A DNA stretch of 64,000 nucleotides, from NCBI GenBank assembly GCA_022315425.1, contig JAIUPT010000036.1, forward strand, positions 992,001 through 1,056,000, in the 5' to 3' direction. This stretch comes from Pseudevernia furfuracea (taxonomy: Eukaryota; Ascomycota; Lecanoromycetes; Lecanorales; Parmeliaceae). A program made the translations under genes and the position numbers. The notes under the pieces are model-generated. The model had not been told where the DNA came from. It worked only from the letters and a program-made list of their open reading frames with translations, and searched no databases. Positions 45,116 to 56,196 of the stretch are shown piece after piece. Every line of letters begins with the position of its first letter. The stretch's first letter is position 1.

Positions 45116-46815
45116 ATGTCGTCCACCACAGGCCCTCCTCCTCCCCTAGGTACGGCAGCGCACCTTCCACCAGGCGGACTGATCGCAATAGCCTGGTCCT
45201 GCGTCGTCCTCGCAGGCGCCTTCGGTATGTACATTCTCCGAGCGATCACTTCTGCTTCCGAATCACTGTTCGAGTTGCAAGGAATGCTTTAGGAGCATGA
45301 GGCTCTTGATACCCATGGGAGGTGTCTCAATGCTTGGGATCCTGCCTTCAAGAAGCAATACTGACTCCGAAATCACGATAGTCATCGCTCGCACTTTGAT
45401 CCGTATCGTCAAGGCCGAAGGCCTTGGGTACGATGATTATTGGATCTATCTAGCTTATCTCATCCTCTGCGTCAATGCTCTTCTCCAAACGGTTCAGACG
45501 CCATATATCTACCACATGGTGCGGGTGAGAGCCGGATTGGAGCCTGCTGGTGAAGGATTCTCGAAGGACGGAAACGCTTACTTGCGCTATGAGTTCGCGA
45601 TCATTAGCCTCTTCTGGTCGGTACTGTGGAGCGTAAGTGTGCATTTTGGAGCAGAGTCTCCCCAATTCAAACCTTTGTTTTGAGCCGCAAGACACCTCTC
45701 GCGAGCAGTGGGCGGGTTTCAACCTCCAAACTTATAACTTGGATGCTTTACTTCAAAGAAGCCATGCTGACTCCGGAATGTGCAGGTAAAGGCGAGCTTT
45801 TTGGCTTTCTATTGGAAGTTGTTTGATGGGCTGCCGAGGTACAAGAAGTGGTGGATGATGGTCGTGGTTTTTACCTTTGCCCCCTATGTCGGATGCTGGA
45901 TTGCGAGTGCAATGACTTGTCACCCGGCCTCTCTCTACTTCAAATTCGGTAGTGAAGTCTCCCGGCGGCGACTCAAGAGGTTACTGAATTCATCAACCAG
46001 GCCAATGCTACAAGCCCATTGATATCGAGGGCTCGAACATCTCTATAGCCTATAGCACCACAGTGGACGTTCTCACCGATATCATGAGTATGTGCATCGT
46101 TCATGTTCACTACCAAATCCCACAGGAAAATGTCACACTGCCGATCACTAACCATGCGCTAGTCATTTCTCTTCCCTTGAACCTTTTGTACACCGTCCGG
46201 CTTGCACCGAAGCAAAAAGTAGGTCTCGCAACTGTATTTACTATCGGTATCATAATCATCTTGGTGGCGATCGCCCGTGCTGTACAGATCTCGAGAAAGG
46301 CTTTCGCAGACGGCGTCCTCTTGGCTCTTTGGGGGATCATTGAATCCACAGTTTGTGAGTACAGACGTCTTTTAAAGCCAGTAGCATTTGGCTCAACTTT
46401 ATGCTGGGTGATGATGTGTCTGAAGCTGATCTGTGACCCTTCCTCTGCATCAGCTGTGATAGTAGGATGCCTTCCCCCATTCAAGTCGCTCTTCAGGGAC
46501 CGTAGGTCCTTCCAGCGCTATAACTCCCCGGTCAACGGCAAGGACTTGTTACCAGGCTTACGACTCGATGTCATACGATCTGGTAATGCTGAGACTGGTA
46601 ATAAAGCTAAGGCAGCACCGAAGGTCAAGTCAAGACCGATTGATGGGGAACCGCATGTATTCAATGATGGGTACGGCGGTGGATTTGGCGTACCACCCGG
46701 AGCGATTGGTGTGAGGAGTGATTATGTGAGTTGTAATTTGGGAGCTTGGAAGAATATTTGACGTGGCTGATTGGTCTCTTTGTAGGAAGTGATGAGCTAC
46801 GAGAATGAGCCATGA
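45116..46815 (+). CDS. PTH11-like integral membrane protein (rhodopsin-type fungal domain)
   Basis: Seven exons (45116-45224, 45382-45632, 45786-45948, 46001-46087, 46163-46354, 46454-46725, 46786-46815) join to 367 residues with about seven TM segments. The order is: GLIAIAWSCVVLAGAFVIAR; the family signature GLGYDDYWIYLAYLILCVNA; LLQTVQTPYIYH; YEFAIISLFWSVLWSVKASF; YKKWWMMVVVFTFAPYVGCW; CYKPIDIEGSNISIAYSTTV then DVLTDIMIISLPLNLLY; VGLATVFTIGIIIILVAIAR; and LLALWGIIESTVSVIVGCLP. It ends in a cytosolic tail. The DDY motif and the Asp-rich TM with IMIISLP are hallmarks of these fungal-specific seven-TM proteins, some of which act as receptors in host or surface sensing. No CFEM domain is present. 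Two of its six introns (45225-45381 and 45633-45785) are introner-like copies. Confidence 0.9.
45225..45381 (+). repeat. Introner-like intron copy E (157 nt, in PTH11-like gene)
   Basis: Splices GTATGT...CGATAG between LAGAF and VIARTLIR. The 3' block AAGCAATACTGACTCCGAAA matches the family consensus, and ATTCTCCGAGCGATC lies near the 5' end. Confidence 0.75.
45633..45785 (+). repeat. Introner-like intron copy D (153 nt, in PTH11-like gene)
   Basis: Splices GTAAGT...GTGCAG between SVLWS and VKASFLAF. The 3' block GAAGCCATGCTGACTCCGGA is nearly the same as in copy B in a different gene. TTTTGGAGCAGAGTCT lies near the 5' end. Confidence 0.75.
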
Positions 46816-49328
46816 TCTGCTGCCCTGGAGTCTAGAATTCTGCTTGCGAAACGTTGCCTACAAAGGCAATAGCTAGAAAATAAAATTGAGATTAAGACTA
46901 GGCTCTTCATCTGTCTCGTTGAGGGGCTTTCATTTTGTTTCCCAAAATGGAAGTCTGTTTCGATCGATAGCTTGCACTGATGGATAATGATCCAGCTTTT
47001 TTGAAAGGCAGACCCCGATCCGGGTTCCCTCACTTCAGATTCCACGTTCATTCGGGCCTCACGCCGCAGAAGTCGCCAGTGAACAAGTACTGACCTTGAG
47101 ACCTATGAGTCGCAAAGGCATAGAGGTATAATGTAGTGCTGAAGATGATTGTACCTTGGGACACTCAGCCAATACATCCCCAGCGAACATGTAAGAACGA
47201 CTCTGGAGCTCCATCAGCTGGCCACTCATCTAGGTATGCAAGTGGGTCCGTTATAGAAGTATTGAGAGAGGATTGTGTCAGGACTGTAGACTAGAAGCAG
47301 AAGAAGAGGACGAGCATATGTCAGACGTGAAGGAGTAGGATGAAATGCGCTTTTTTTTAGGAAGATGTTGTCTGGGGTTGTGTTCGATGCCACTGGAAGG
47401 ACGGAACGGGACTTTGAAGGCACGGGGGAAGATGAGGACGTTGGCACATGCTGGTGCATGGACGGCGAGGACAGAACACGTGAGGTTGATTGATTTTTCG
47501 AGGGACTCGATCTGTTAGCGATATGAAATCGATTCTTGGGGTTGTTCCAGGTTGTGAGACGGCGTACTACTTACTGCCTGAGCGACGTTGGTTGTACTCT
47601 TCTGATTCAGAAAGAGACAGCGAGGATAAGAACTTCATCGACGACGAGCCGACGAGCCGACGAGCCGACGAGCCTCAGAAACGAGATGATGTCGGTATTG
47701 TTGTTATGAGACGCCGCGGTGAATAGTGTCTAATCTTGGAAGCTGATGGCGCGTGAGGGGATCATAAGAGAACCGTCTCATAAAAGCAATCTGTAGAACA
47801 TACTATTAAATTAAGGATCTTCAGGCAAGAAAGACAGTGTCAGTTTTCTTGACATCTGAAATATGTTAGGAATTCGAGCACCCATTCGACGGCTCGGGGA
47901 CACTTGACATGTCGCCCTGCTTGGTCGCCGAGGAGCTTTCCTTGTTCTGGAGACTTCCTAAAGCTCTCGAAGAGCACCTGAACATTTACTATACTTCACC
48001 AATGCCATTACCATATATTCCCAATCTGCCCTACAATAATCTGAAGAATCTGATTTGCATGGAGTCATGGGTCTATGTGGTACTTTCTTGTCTACTGCAG
48101 CGATTTTCTTTCAAAGCGCCGGGGCCGGAAATGGCGTCGGTGGCTCCCAAGGCAGTTGGAGTTGGGAGGTTAATTACGAAAGCGAAGGTCACTCGATTAC
48201 TGTACTCATAGGGCATCAAGCTCCTGATAGTTGCTGGCAAAGGTTCAATTGCAGTTCATCAAGAACACAGCGTCACTGCTGCATGCGTACCGTGTGTTAC
48301 AATGCCAATGCCGAGTCGTGACGCTCGACCCTGTGGAGGACCCGACTATGAAAGATCCAGGTAACGATCTCCCGGTGACGTAGTATGCCCACGGTGGCCC
48401 CCAATTTACAATATTTAATAACGGCAGAGAGGGCGTAGCGGATAAAGCGAAGGAAGGAGCGTGCAGAAAGCGGCAATTGCCCGTTACTCGTATAAGTCAT
48501 CATGCGACAAAGCACTTCTTCGCGATGTTTTCTTGAAGCTTTTATGGTATATTACTCGTATTGATTATGAAGAGAATACGGAGTATGCAAGCAAGGCATC
48601 TTACCAACACGAAAAGACGTTGGATCTTGACCTCGCGAGATTATTATCACGGTATTATGTACTATTATTGGGTCGCGTGAGGGTTTTCGGGAGATGTACT
48701 CGGGTAGGAAGTGTGCGCTAAATGTACTACCCCTGTTCCCTAATAAGCGGAAGCGGGCCAAGGGTGCCACCAGTGCTGTTGGCCTTTGCGTCTCCAAGCT
48801 CTGCTGGTGCTTCCCAACGCCGGAGCAACCCTTGACAGCCCAGCGATTGGTGAGTGTTTCAGACTGCTTCCAACCAAATATGGCTGGACGGCTTACTGAG
48901 GATCAACCCCCTTGTCTCGTCCTACCCTACCGTATCTGATCTAATTCTAAGGATTCCGAGGCTCATAGGCAAAGTTAATTGCATCACCAACGAACAAACA
49001 CCCCCGCTGCGCCATGTCCCGTCTGCAATTTGACCACTTACTTCTCTCATATGCACAGCGGCTCTCAGATACATGAGAACCTCTCCCACCCAATTCAGTG
49101 TTTCATGACTGTATCATCACTGCTGTCCAAATGAAGCAAGATACTGCCTTCTCAACCACTTGTCTGCGCTTCATGGCTATTCTTGTCATATGAGTCTGTC
49201 AAGAAAAGTAATTTTCCTTCATTAAACCCGTGAAATCTATAAACCTATCAACCTATGTCGACGCATACATGCTCATTCAAGAAAAGACGGCTTGCGCCAA
49301 CATTTGACCTCTCTTGACCTCTACAGCA
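46816..49328. other. Gene-poor stretch (2.5 kb)
   Basis: Apart from the possible small cysteine-rich frame at 48067, no gene is supported. A short CGACGAGC repeat (about four units) lies at 47640-47675. The stretch 48380-48720 is AT-rich. Confidence 0.5.
48067..48321 (+). CDS. Possible small cysteine-rich secreted protein
   Basis: A frame of 84 codons starts MGLCGTFLSTAAIFFQSAG, a short hydrophobic leader resembling a signal peptide. It ends with a Cys-rich part (SCWQRFNCSSS and HCCMRTVCYN) containing five cysteines. Size and layout are those of fungal small secreted proteins. However, the stretch is short, upstream exons cannot be excluded, and there is no family to compare with, so this is only a candidate. 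Confidence 0.3.
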   Translation: MGLCGTFLSTAAIFFQSAGAGNGVGGSQGSWSWEVNYESEGHSITVLIGHQAPDSCWQRFNCSSSRTQRHCCMRTVCYNANAES

Positions 49329-50543
49329 ATGGCGATCAAATATCGAGCAGCCGAAAGCTCCATTAGCATCAATCAGCTCCCGCCAGATGATCCCAACTTA
49401 CCAGACATATACGCACCTGGAGAAAGTGCCCTGCCCACTGCCTTCGTGACAGATACACCCACTTTGGCTACCAAATCGTCCACTCCGCTCAGTACACCCT
49501 CATCAACTGCTACTACAAGCAGTCAAACTTCCGCAACTGCGGCACCAACCCAAAGCGCTGCTGCGTCCAAGGGCGGAAGTGGACTCAGTCATGGCGATAT
49601 CGCGGCCATAGTTATTCCGATCGCCCTTTTGGCCATACTAGTTCCGATACTTGTCCTATGGTATCTCGACCGTAAGCATAGAGTGGCGGCAGAGAAAAGG
49701 TCCAGTCAGCGAAGTTCGAATGAAGCCATACTCCAAAAGCGTGCGAGTATCCAGAAATCACCGCAGCCGAAAGGTCCAAAACCAGTCCGCCCTGAACGGA
49801 CACCCAGAAGGAGCGTAGTAGATCCTCCAACACCGGAAACGCGCAACTCACTTGGCCTATTCAACTTCGAGCTATCACCTCCATCGACGCCAGGCACGGG
49901 ATGGTTGTCGCCTAACCCCAGGTTTAGCATTGCACGAGCGCTTCAGATGCGCCGTTCTCAGCCATCGGTCGTTCTATCTCAGACTCGTACTCCGCGGGGA
50001 GAGTCAGATTGCCCTCAAACCGGAGATTCAGAGCGCTTAGAGCGACGCCAGACGGGGACCAGTGTATTCGACCCTCCGCCGCCTTATGGGATTGATACTA
50101 CGTCGCTCAAACCGACGTCACAGTTTGTTCCATTGGAGCGGATAGGAACGCTACAACATGCCGACCGCCCCCATGGGCCCACAATGCAGCCGGCAATGGC
50201 TCCCACACTGCCTGCCATCGCTACCACCAACGGCGCCCTTGACGTCCAACAGCCTAGGTATACACCTCGTCAAACACCCCGCGCATCGAGCGAGATCCTG
50301 CAGCTACCTGATGCCTATGGCCGTGTTCACACACGGTCACCCTCGCCTCCTCTGTCCTTGCACAATGGCTCTAGCTTAAGTCGCCCATTCTCTTACACCG
50401 CGCCGGAGAGGATCTCATATGTTTCCGGGATATCAGACGAGCCGGAGCCATGGAGGAGGATGAGGGAGTCTAATGTGTCGTCGATTATCTCACCTATGGA
50501 CAGCAGTGAGAGCTCCACGATACATCCGCATCAGGTTCTCTGA
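49329..50543 (+). CDS. Single-pass membrane protein with Ser/Thr-rich ectodomain
   Basis: Intronless, 404 codons from ATG 49329. Residues 1-95 are Ser/Thr/Pro/Ala-rich (PLSTPSSTATTSSQTSATAA), likely O-glycosylated. One TM follows (IAAIVIPIALLAILVPILVLW) with a basic stop-transfer YLDRKHR. The C-terminal 280 residues are cytosolic, Pro/Ser/Arg-rich and disordered, with PPPPYG and many SP/TP sites. No cleavable signal peptide is evident, so the TM itself would be the anchor. The layout resembles fungal Mid2/Wsc-like stress sensors, but the cysteine-rich WSC head is absent; such single-TM proteins are often annotated only as hypothetical. Confidence 0.85.
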   Translation: MAIKYRAAESSISINQLPPDDPNLPDIYAPGESALPTAFVTDTPTLATKSSTPLSTPSSTATTSSQTSATAAPTQSAAASKGGSGLSHGDIAAIVIPIALLAILVPILVLWYLDRKHRVAAEKRSSQRSSNEAILQKRASIQKSPQPKGPKPVRPERTPRRSVVDPPTPETRNSLGLFNFELSPPSTPGTGWLSPNPRFSIARALQMRRSQPSVVLSQTRTPRGESDCPQTGDSERLERRQTGTSVFDPPPPYGIDTTSLKPTSQFVPLERIGTLQHADRPHGPTMQPAMAPTLPAIATTNGALDVQQPRYTPRQTPRASSEILQLPDAYGRVHTRSPSPPLSLHNGSSLSRPFSYTAPERISYVSGISDEPEPWRRMRESNVSSIISPMDSSESSTIHPHQVL

Positions 50544-50967
50544 GCCTGCAGCATAGCGGGAATTCCTGGGGTTTCATGATATCCACTGCAGCATTTGAGC
50601 GTGTATAATACTGTCACTATAATTTGTCTGAAGAAATGAAATAACCAAATTTTAATGCATGCATGTACTTCTCATGACACTTTCGGTATACGGCGGCCAG
50701 CCAATAGCGACGAGGTAACCATGTTACATAATCAATCGTCCGCTAACCCGAAGGGACTTGGTGGGGGTCAAACACGTCTGAGGCAAGCTCATACATTTAC
50801 AACTGATTGAGCTGGAGTGACACACTGATGTTCGTATCTCTCGACATGGACAACTTCCTCACTAATACTTGAGCACACTATTACCAACCAACGAAAATAG
50901 ATCCACCGAAAGTATAGGGAAGTCGGGCAGGAAGGAACTGGTTTGACATTCAAATCACGCATTGGCT
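50544..50967. other. Intergenic spacer (0.42 kb)
   Basis: 3' flank of the single-TM gene and promoter of the proline-rich gene. No feature seen. Confidence 0.4.
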
Positions 50968-52268
50968 ATGGACCGAGTGAAGAACGTGGCCAAGGGAGGT
51001 TGGCATCCTTCTTCAGTGCGTTCGGAACATAAGCATATCAATCAAGTGGTATGCTAATATATATTCCCACTTTGGCACCTAGAGAACTGACAATAGACGG
51101 ATAGGCAGGATGGGTAGGCCACGGTAAAGAACCAAACAATCCCCTCAAAGCAACGGATCACTCCTCTCGCCCTCTCGCGTCCCTTGTAGACCCTGACGCC
51201 TTCGGTCCACCTCCAAAGAACGTCAATTTTCATGGTGGGGCAGCAGTTCCCAATGCTGCCACGCCAAACCGAAGAGGAACAGGAGGATCCTTGTCCGCAG
51301 AAGAGCAAACAACTACGCAAGCTGTTCAAAAGCCTGCCCCGCCGCCCGTCCCATATCGAGCCAACACAACAGGCTCGTCTACTACGGATCTACCGAAGCC
51401 TCCGGTACGGCGACTTCAGAACAGGGAACCAACCGCTACAGCCAGTCCGATTGCAAAGCCAAAACCCTCGCTGCCTCCACGACTACCACCAAGACAGAAC
51501 TCTCATCCTACAGCAAACGCACCGTCACCTCCGCCTGACTACAGCGCTGCTACGGAACAACAACCCTCTCAAGACTCATATCTCAATCAAGGAGCCTTGG
51601 GACGGCTTGGGAAAGCTGGTGTCTCTGTCCCTGGCCTTGGCGTAGGGGGTGGGCAGGGAAGCTCGCAGGCTTCGAACCCATGGCGTAATGAATCCAGCTC
51701 GACTACACCCTCCACATCCAGCCCAACTATGACTCAAACCCCGTCAATAAGCGGCCTCCAATCCCGCTTCGGAAAATTGACCACCTCTCCATCATCTTCC
51801 TCACCTATCCAACCGCCGGTACCATCCCAAGGTACCTCCTTTGCCCAAAAACAAGCCGCCCTCCACACCGCCTCCCAATTTCGGAACGATCCATCTTCGA
51901 TCACTCTCTCCGACGCACGCAACTCCGCGGCTACAGCCAACAACTTCCGCGAACGACATGGCGAGCAGGTAGCTACGGGCTGGAAAGGTGCGAATGCGTT
52001 GAATAAGAAATACGATGTTGCGAATCGAGTCAATGGAATCGCAGGACATAATGGGGGTGCGTCACAAGTAAGAGAAGATGGGCCAATAACGATGCAGGAC
52101 AATACTGCGAGTCCGGCTGGAGGGGGTAGCATGCCAGCTTCTCCATGGGCGAACGAGCCGAGTCAAAGTGCTCTCAGGAAGCCCCCTCCACCGCCTGTGA
52201 GAAGAACCGGGACAGGAAGTAGTGAAACACCCCCACCTGTGCCGATGGGAAGCAAACCTAGGACATGA
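50968..52268 (+). CDS. Proline-rich adaptor-like protein
   Basis: Exons 50968-50998 and 51109-52268 join in frame to 396 residues: MDRVKNVAKGGWVGHGKEP..., then LVDPDAFGPPPKNVNFHGG, a feature I associate with a conserved fungal proline-rich family (possibly Aim3-like). Many proline motifs that could bind SH3 domains follow (KPAPPPVPYR, LPPRLPPRQN, KPPPPPVRRTG, ETPPPVPMG). The only well-conserved block is near residues 280-345: GTSFAQKQAALHTASQFRND, NNFRERHGEQVATGWKGANA and LNKKYDVANRVN. The first junction is uncertain. The unspliced frame after ATG 50968 continues KGGWHPSSVRSEHKHINQV before stopping, and an alternative donor at 51051 would keep that stretch but not the frame. A role at cortical actin patches is an inference from the proline motifs only. 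Confidence 0.75.
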
Positions 52269-52523
52269 AATGATGGGACATGGAAATTCTCATAAATGAT
52301 AGACATGAATTATATACCCTAATCGACAATTTCAATGCAATCGCCAATCCATTCGCCCCAACTTTTCCAATGCATCATGCCATACTCATCCAAGTCATTC
52401 GAGCATCATATGTTTATTTTACAACCAAGAACCCTTGGTATCGCCCGTATGAACATACCGCAAACGCCATCGACTGCTGACTCCCTCAATCCAAACCAAA
52501 TCGCCCATCCCAGCTCCCGGTCT

Positions 52524-53120
52524 TCACCTGACGACAGCGTCCCCATCACCACTTCTCCCCTTCCTCCTCAAAACCCAATTCGTAAACCCACCCGCCTTCA
52601 TCCTCTTCCTCCTCTCCTCATTGATCCTCCTCACCTCCTCTTCCGTCATCGGCCGCCGCGGGCCCTTCTTCTCATCCGCCAGCGCCCCATCTTCGGCCCC
52701 CCTCCTATACCGATAATCCGGATACGTCTCCCCAACCCCCTGCGTCGCCGCCGCATAACCTTCTTCCGTCCCAGCATCCTCATAGCCCGGCGTACGATCC
52801 CCCCTCCTCGTCCCCCCTCCCTCCCCTCTCACGCCCCGCGCATCACCACCACCATCAACCTCGGTATACTCGGGCGCCGGCGGCCCGCCCGGTTCTCCGG
52901 CGGCGGGGACGTACCCGTGCGCCTCGCACCCCCCGCCCCTCCAGTCGCTCGTCTGGCAGAAACAGGTCTCGCCCTGCAGGTGGGCGATGCGGGCGGCGTT
53001 GTCGCGCTCGAGTTCGGAGAAGCGCGTGCGGTTGAATGCTTTCCGTTCGGCGCGCCTGGCGCGGGATTTTTTGACGCTGTCGTAGGAGAGGAGGGTGGCG
53101 GCGAAGAGGATGGATGCCAT
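52524..53120 (-). CDS. Small conserved fungal protein of unknown function
   Basis: Intronless frame of 198 codons from ATG 53120. It begins with a short hydrophobic stretch and a basic/charged helix (MASILFAATLLSYDSVKKSR, ARRAERKAFNRTRFSELERD), then a Cys-containing segment (CFCQTSDWRGGGC), a Gly/Pro-rich acidic linker, and a C-terminal charged helix (MTEEEVRRINEERRKRM). This helix-linker-helix layout is seen in an uncharacterised family of filamentous fungi. The longer frame on the opposite strand (52335-53273) is Pro/Arg-rich nonsense created by the GC-rich codons of this gene. Confidence 0.8.
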   Translation of the reverse strand: MASILFAATLLSYDSVKKSRARRAERKAFNRTRFSELERDNAARIAHLQGETCFCQTSDWRGGGCEAHGYVPAAGEPGGPPAPEYTEVDGGGDARGVRGEGGGTRRGDRTPGYEDAGTEEGYAAATQGVGETYPDYRYRRGAEDGALADEKKGPRRPMTEEEVRRINEERRKRMKAGGFTNWVLRRKGRSGDGDAVVR

Positions 53121-54256
53121 TTGGAGTGGGGGGGGGGGGTTGGCTTTCTTTGGGACGGGGTGGGGAGGGTGGGCGATTTTTTTGCTTTGAATTGTTTTCT
53201 GGATGGGGGGGGGGTAACTCTACGTGACAATGGTGGTGTTGTTTGCGGTGGTGTGGGGCTTGGGATAGAGTAGGGGCTTAGGAATATGCTCTGTGAGGGA
53301 TGGTTTCGGTGGAGAAGCGATTCGAGGTGGTGGTGGTGTCTTTATGTGTTTTGAGTGCTCGCGTCATCCTTTGATGTCAATATGTTTTCGTATTCGGCTT
53401 GGGCGAATGCGAGGCAATTGATGACGCTGGCTCGGGTGGGTGGTGCTCGGGTGGTGCTGCCAGAGCCCCCGGAGTTCTCGGCTTAGCGCAGCAATGATGC
53501 GTCAACATCTTACTTCAGCTTTGCGATTTTGCTATTATTGTGTATTTGCTCTTCATGGTACATTCAGTAGCACCGGGTCCGTTTAATGACGCTTCAGTTC
53601 ATAACTTCGTGGTCGAGCGTGGCTTGGGTACCGGGTGTCAGGAATACTTTATACTCCAATTGCAGCACTACTCTACTCAACAGCACTTCCGTTCGAGCGA
53701 GAGGAACTTTGTAATTCCAACCATAGCGAGACTATGTGTCCTTTACACTCACCGTCATCTCCATTCTTTTATGACTTATGTTATGATTGATTAAACCTCT
53801 TAATTCCCTTCTCACAATTCGTTTGTGCGGACCCCGCATTCAATTTTGTTGGCTTCCAAGTGGTCTCGGGGTCAATAATAAATGTCATGCTACCACTTGT
53901 TTTGATCTCCTTCCACTTATGTCCCAGCTAAAAGTATCTTCTTGGAGCGTTGTCCTCATTTCCTGCTCTGGATTTCGGGTATGAGCAGACCATCTGTTCG
54001 TCGACCCTTGGGCCCTATCAATTCCGTAGGCCAGGAAGCTATCCGTTCAAAAGTGTACTGTCAGTGATCCGAAGAGGCATGTGGGAGCCGACTTGATCAC
54101 GACGGTGGCCTTGCATCATTCAAGCATGCTGCAAATATCATGGGGTTCGTCCCCGCATTGTCTGCGTTATATACATCTGTTGAGCCTGTATATGGTAGTA
54201 GATCTTTTCTCTCTTCATGCTTCGTCTGTGTCTTCTGCGGCTTCAATATATCTAAG
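53121..54256. other. Divergent intergenic region (1.1 kb)
   Basis: G-runs at 53128-53140 and 53206-53215 lie just upstream of the small gene. Otherwise no feature. Confidence 0.5.
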
Positions 54257-56196
54257 ATGCGGCCTCTATTTTTACTTTTCCCATACCTCTGCAAAAGTGT
54301 TCTTGCAGCAGCTCAAACTTGTCCAGACTACGCCGACTATGCTGCTGCTCCACATGCCCCTTTCTCGGGTGGAACGTATAATCTCTCCTACCAGAGGCCT
54401 GCGCCTGGTTGCCGGACCTTCACATCAACAGCTGTCGAAAGCACCATCGCTCGCCTGAATTCAACAATTACAGACCCCGACCTTTTCCGCCTGTTCGAAA
54501 ACAGCTTTCCCAATACTTTAGATACTGCGATCAGATGGAAAGGCTACGCTGCAGACAATGCTGACGAGGAGTTGACTTTTGTTATTACTGGAGACATGTA
54601 TGCAGTGATTCATTCAAGATTTGTCCAATATAGCTGATAGGCCCCGAAGAAATGCTATGTGGCTTAGGGACTCGGCAAACCAAATGCAGTCCTATTTCTC
54701 TCTCCTCAATACCACGACTGACACCTCTAACTCATCCAATGACACCATAGCCTCACTCTACAGGGGCGCAATCAATCTGCAATCCCGCTCCCTCCTATCA
54801 AATCCCTACTGCAATTCTTTTCAACCACCCTCCGAATCCGGCCTCGCCCCTTCTGTCAACAGTGCAGCTACCAACGACGTGGTGACCCCGTCATATGCCA
54901 ATACGACGGTTTATGAATGTAAATACAAGCTCGATTCCCTCGCCGCATTCCTCGAGATCAGCACAGACTACTACACCGCCACCAACGACCTCGCGTTCTT
55001 CTCGAAATACAGTTGGGTCTCTGCGGTTCAAGCTGTTTTAAAGACCGCTCAATCAATGACAATATCAACATATGCAGCAAACGGCAGCGTCAATACCCCC
55101 CCTTACACCTTCCAACGCCTCACGACCACCGCCGAGGACACCCTCGACAACAAAGGCACTGGAAACCCCGTCCAAAACGGTACTGGCCTGATCCGCTCCG
55201 CTTTCAGGCCTTCAGACGACGCATGCATATACGAATTCTTCATCCCCGCCAACATGATGTTCGCACACTATCTGAACACCACCTCCACCATCCTAACCGC
55301 CATGGGCAACAACACGACCCTCGCTCACGAAATGACCGCCCTATCCGCCTCCGTCACCGCGGCAATCACGGAGCATGGAATCGTCTCAGACCCCATCCAT
55401 GGCAACGTCTACGCCTATGAAATCGACGGGTACGGCGGGAGGAATATAATGGATGACGCCAACATCCCCTCCCTCCTCTCCGCGCCCTTCATCGGCTATC
55501 TCGCCCAGAACGACTCCGTCTACCAAGCCACCCGCGCCCTCTTGTTGAGCGGCACCAATCCTTATTTCATGCGCGGTACCGTCATCAATGCCGTCGGTGG
55601 GCCCCACGATGGCCCTGGGTACGCGTGGCCGATGGCCGGTATTGTGCGGGTCTTCACGAGTGATGACGACGTTGAGATATCCGGCGCGTTGAAAGAGCTG
55701 GTTAGTTCGACGGATGGCCTTGGTGTGGCGGCTTTTCTTTTTTTTCCCCTCCTTTTTTTCCTCTCCCCCTCCTCCTCCTCCTCCTTCTTCTTTCTTCTTT
55801 CTTCTTTCTTCTTCTGCGGGAAATTCCGAGGAGCTGATTCTCTCTCTCTCTCATCCTCTCCCTCTCTGTGCGTCTCTCTCTCGCTGACGTTCGGCAGGAT
55901 TGATCCACGAAAGTATCAACACGTTTGATCAGCGGGATTATACGAGACCGTGGTGAGTGAGCGAGCGAGTGAGCTGTTTCCGGTTCGATTTTTCTTCCGG
56001 ATCCCGCCGTCTGTCTGTCTGTCTGTGATGGGGAGCTTTTTCTGTGTTTTTCGTTCGGATGGATCGGGTGTGGGGTGTGTGGGGTGTGACTGATGTGGAA
56101 ATAATCAGGTTCTCATGGGCCAATGGCCTGTTTGGCCAAATGGTTCTGGATCTGGAGATCCGGAAGCCGGAGGTTTTGAACACGAGCTTCCGGTGA
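54257..56196 (+). CDS. Secreted GH125 exo-alpha-1,6-mannosidase
   Basis: Four exons (54257-54597, 54641-55722, 55898-55952, 56109-56196) give 521 residues. A signal peptide (MRPLFLLFPYLCKSVLAAA) is followed by CPDYADYAA. The GH125 domain shows RLFENSFPNTLDTAIRW, FVITGDMP, AMWLRDSANQMQSYFSLL, the sugar-binding YECKYKLDSLAAFLEIST, SAFRPSDDACIYEFFIPANM, YAYEIDGYGGRNIMDDANIP, PYFMRGTVINAVGGPHDG, YAWPMAGIVRVFTS, LIHESINTFDQRDYTRPWFS and WANGLFGQMVLDL. GH125 enzymes remove alpha-1,6-mannose from N-glycans or mannan. Numerous NxS/T sequons fit a secreted glycoprotein. Intron 1 is only 43 nt; intron 2 is 175 nt and almost pure pyrimidine for about 90 nt. Confidence 0.93.
55723..55897 (+). repeat. Pyrimidine-rich microsatellite inside GH125 intron 2
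   Basis: T- and C-runs, then TCC, TTC, TTTC and TC repeats, before a CGCTGACGT branch region and GGCAG acceptor. Confidence 0.85.

Noticed and set aside
52335..53273. 312-codon plus-strand frame, Pro/Arg-rich
   Set aside because: It is the antisense shadow of the conserved minus-strand gene 52524-53120; composition follows from its GC-rich codons.
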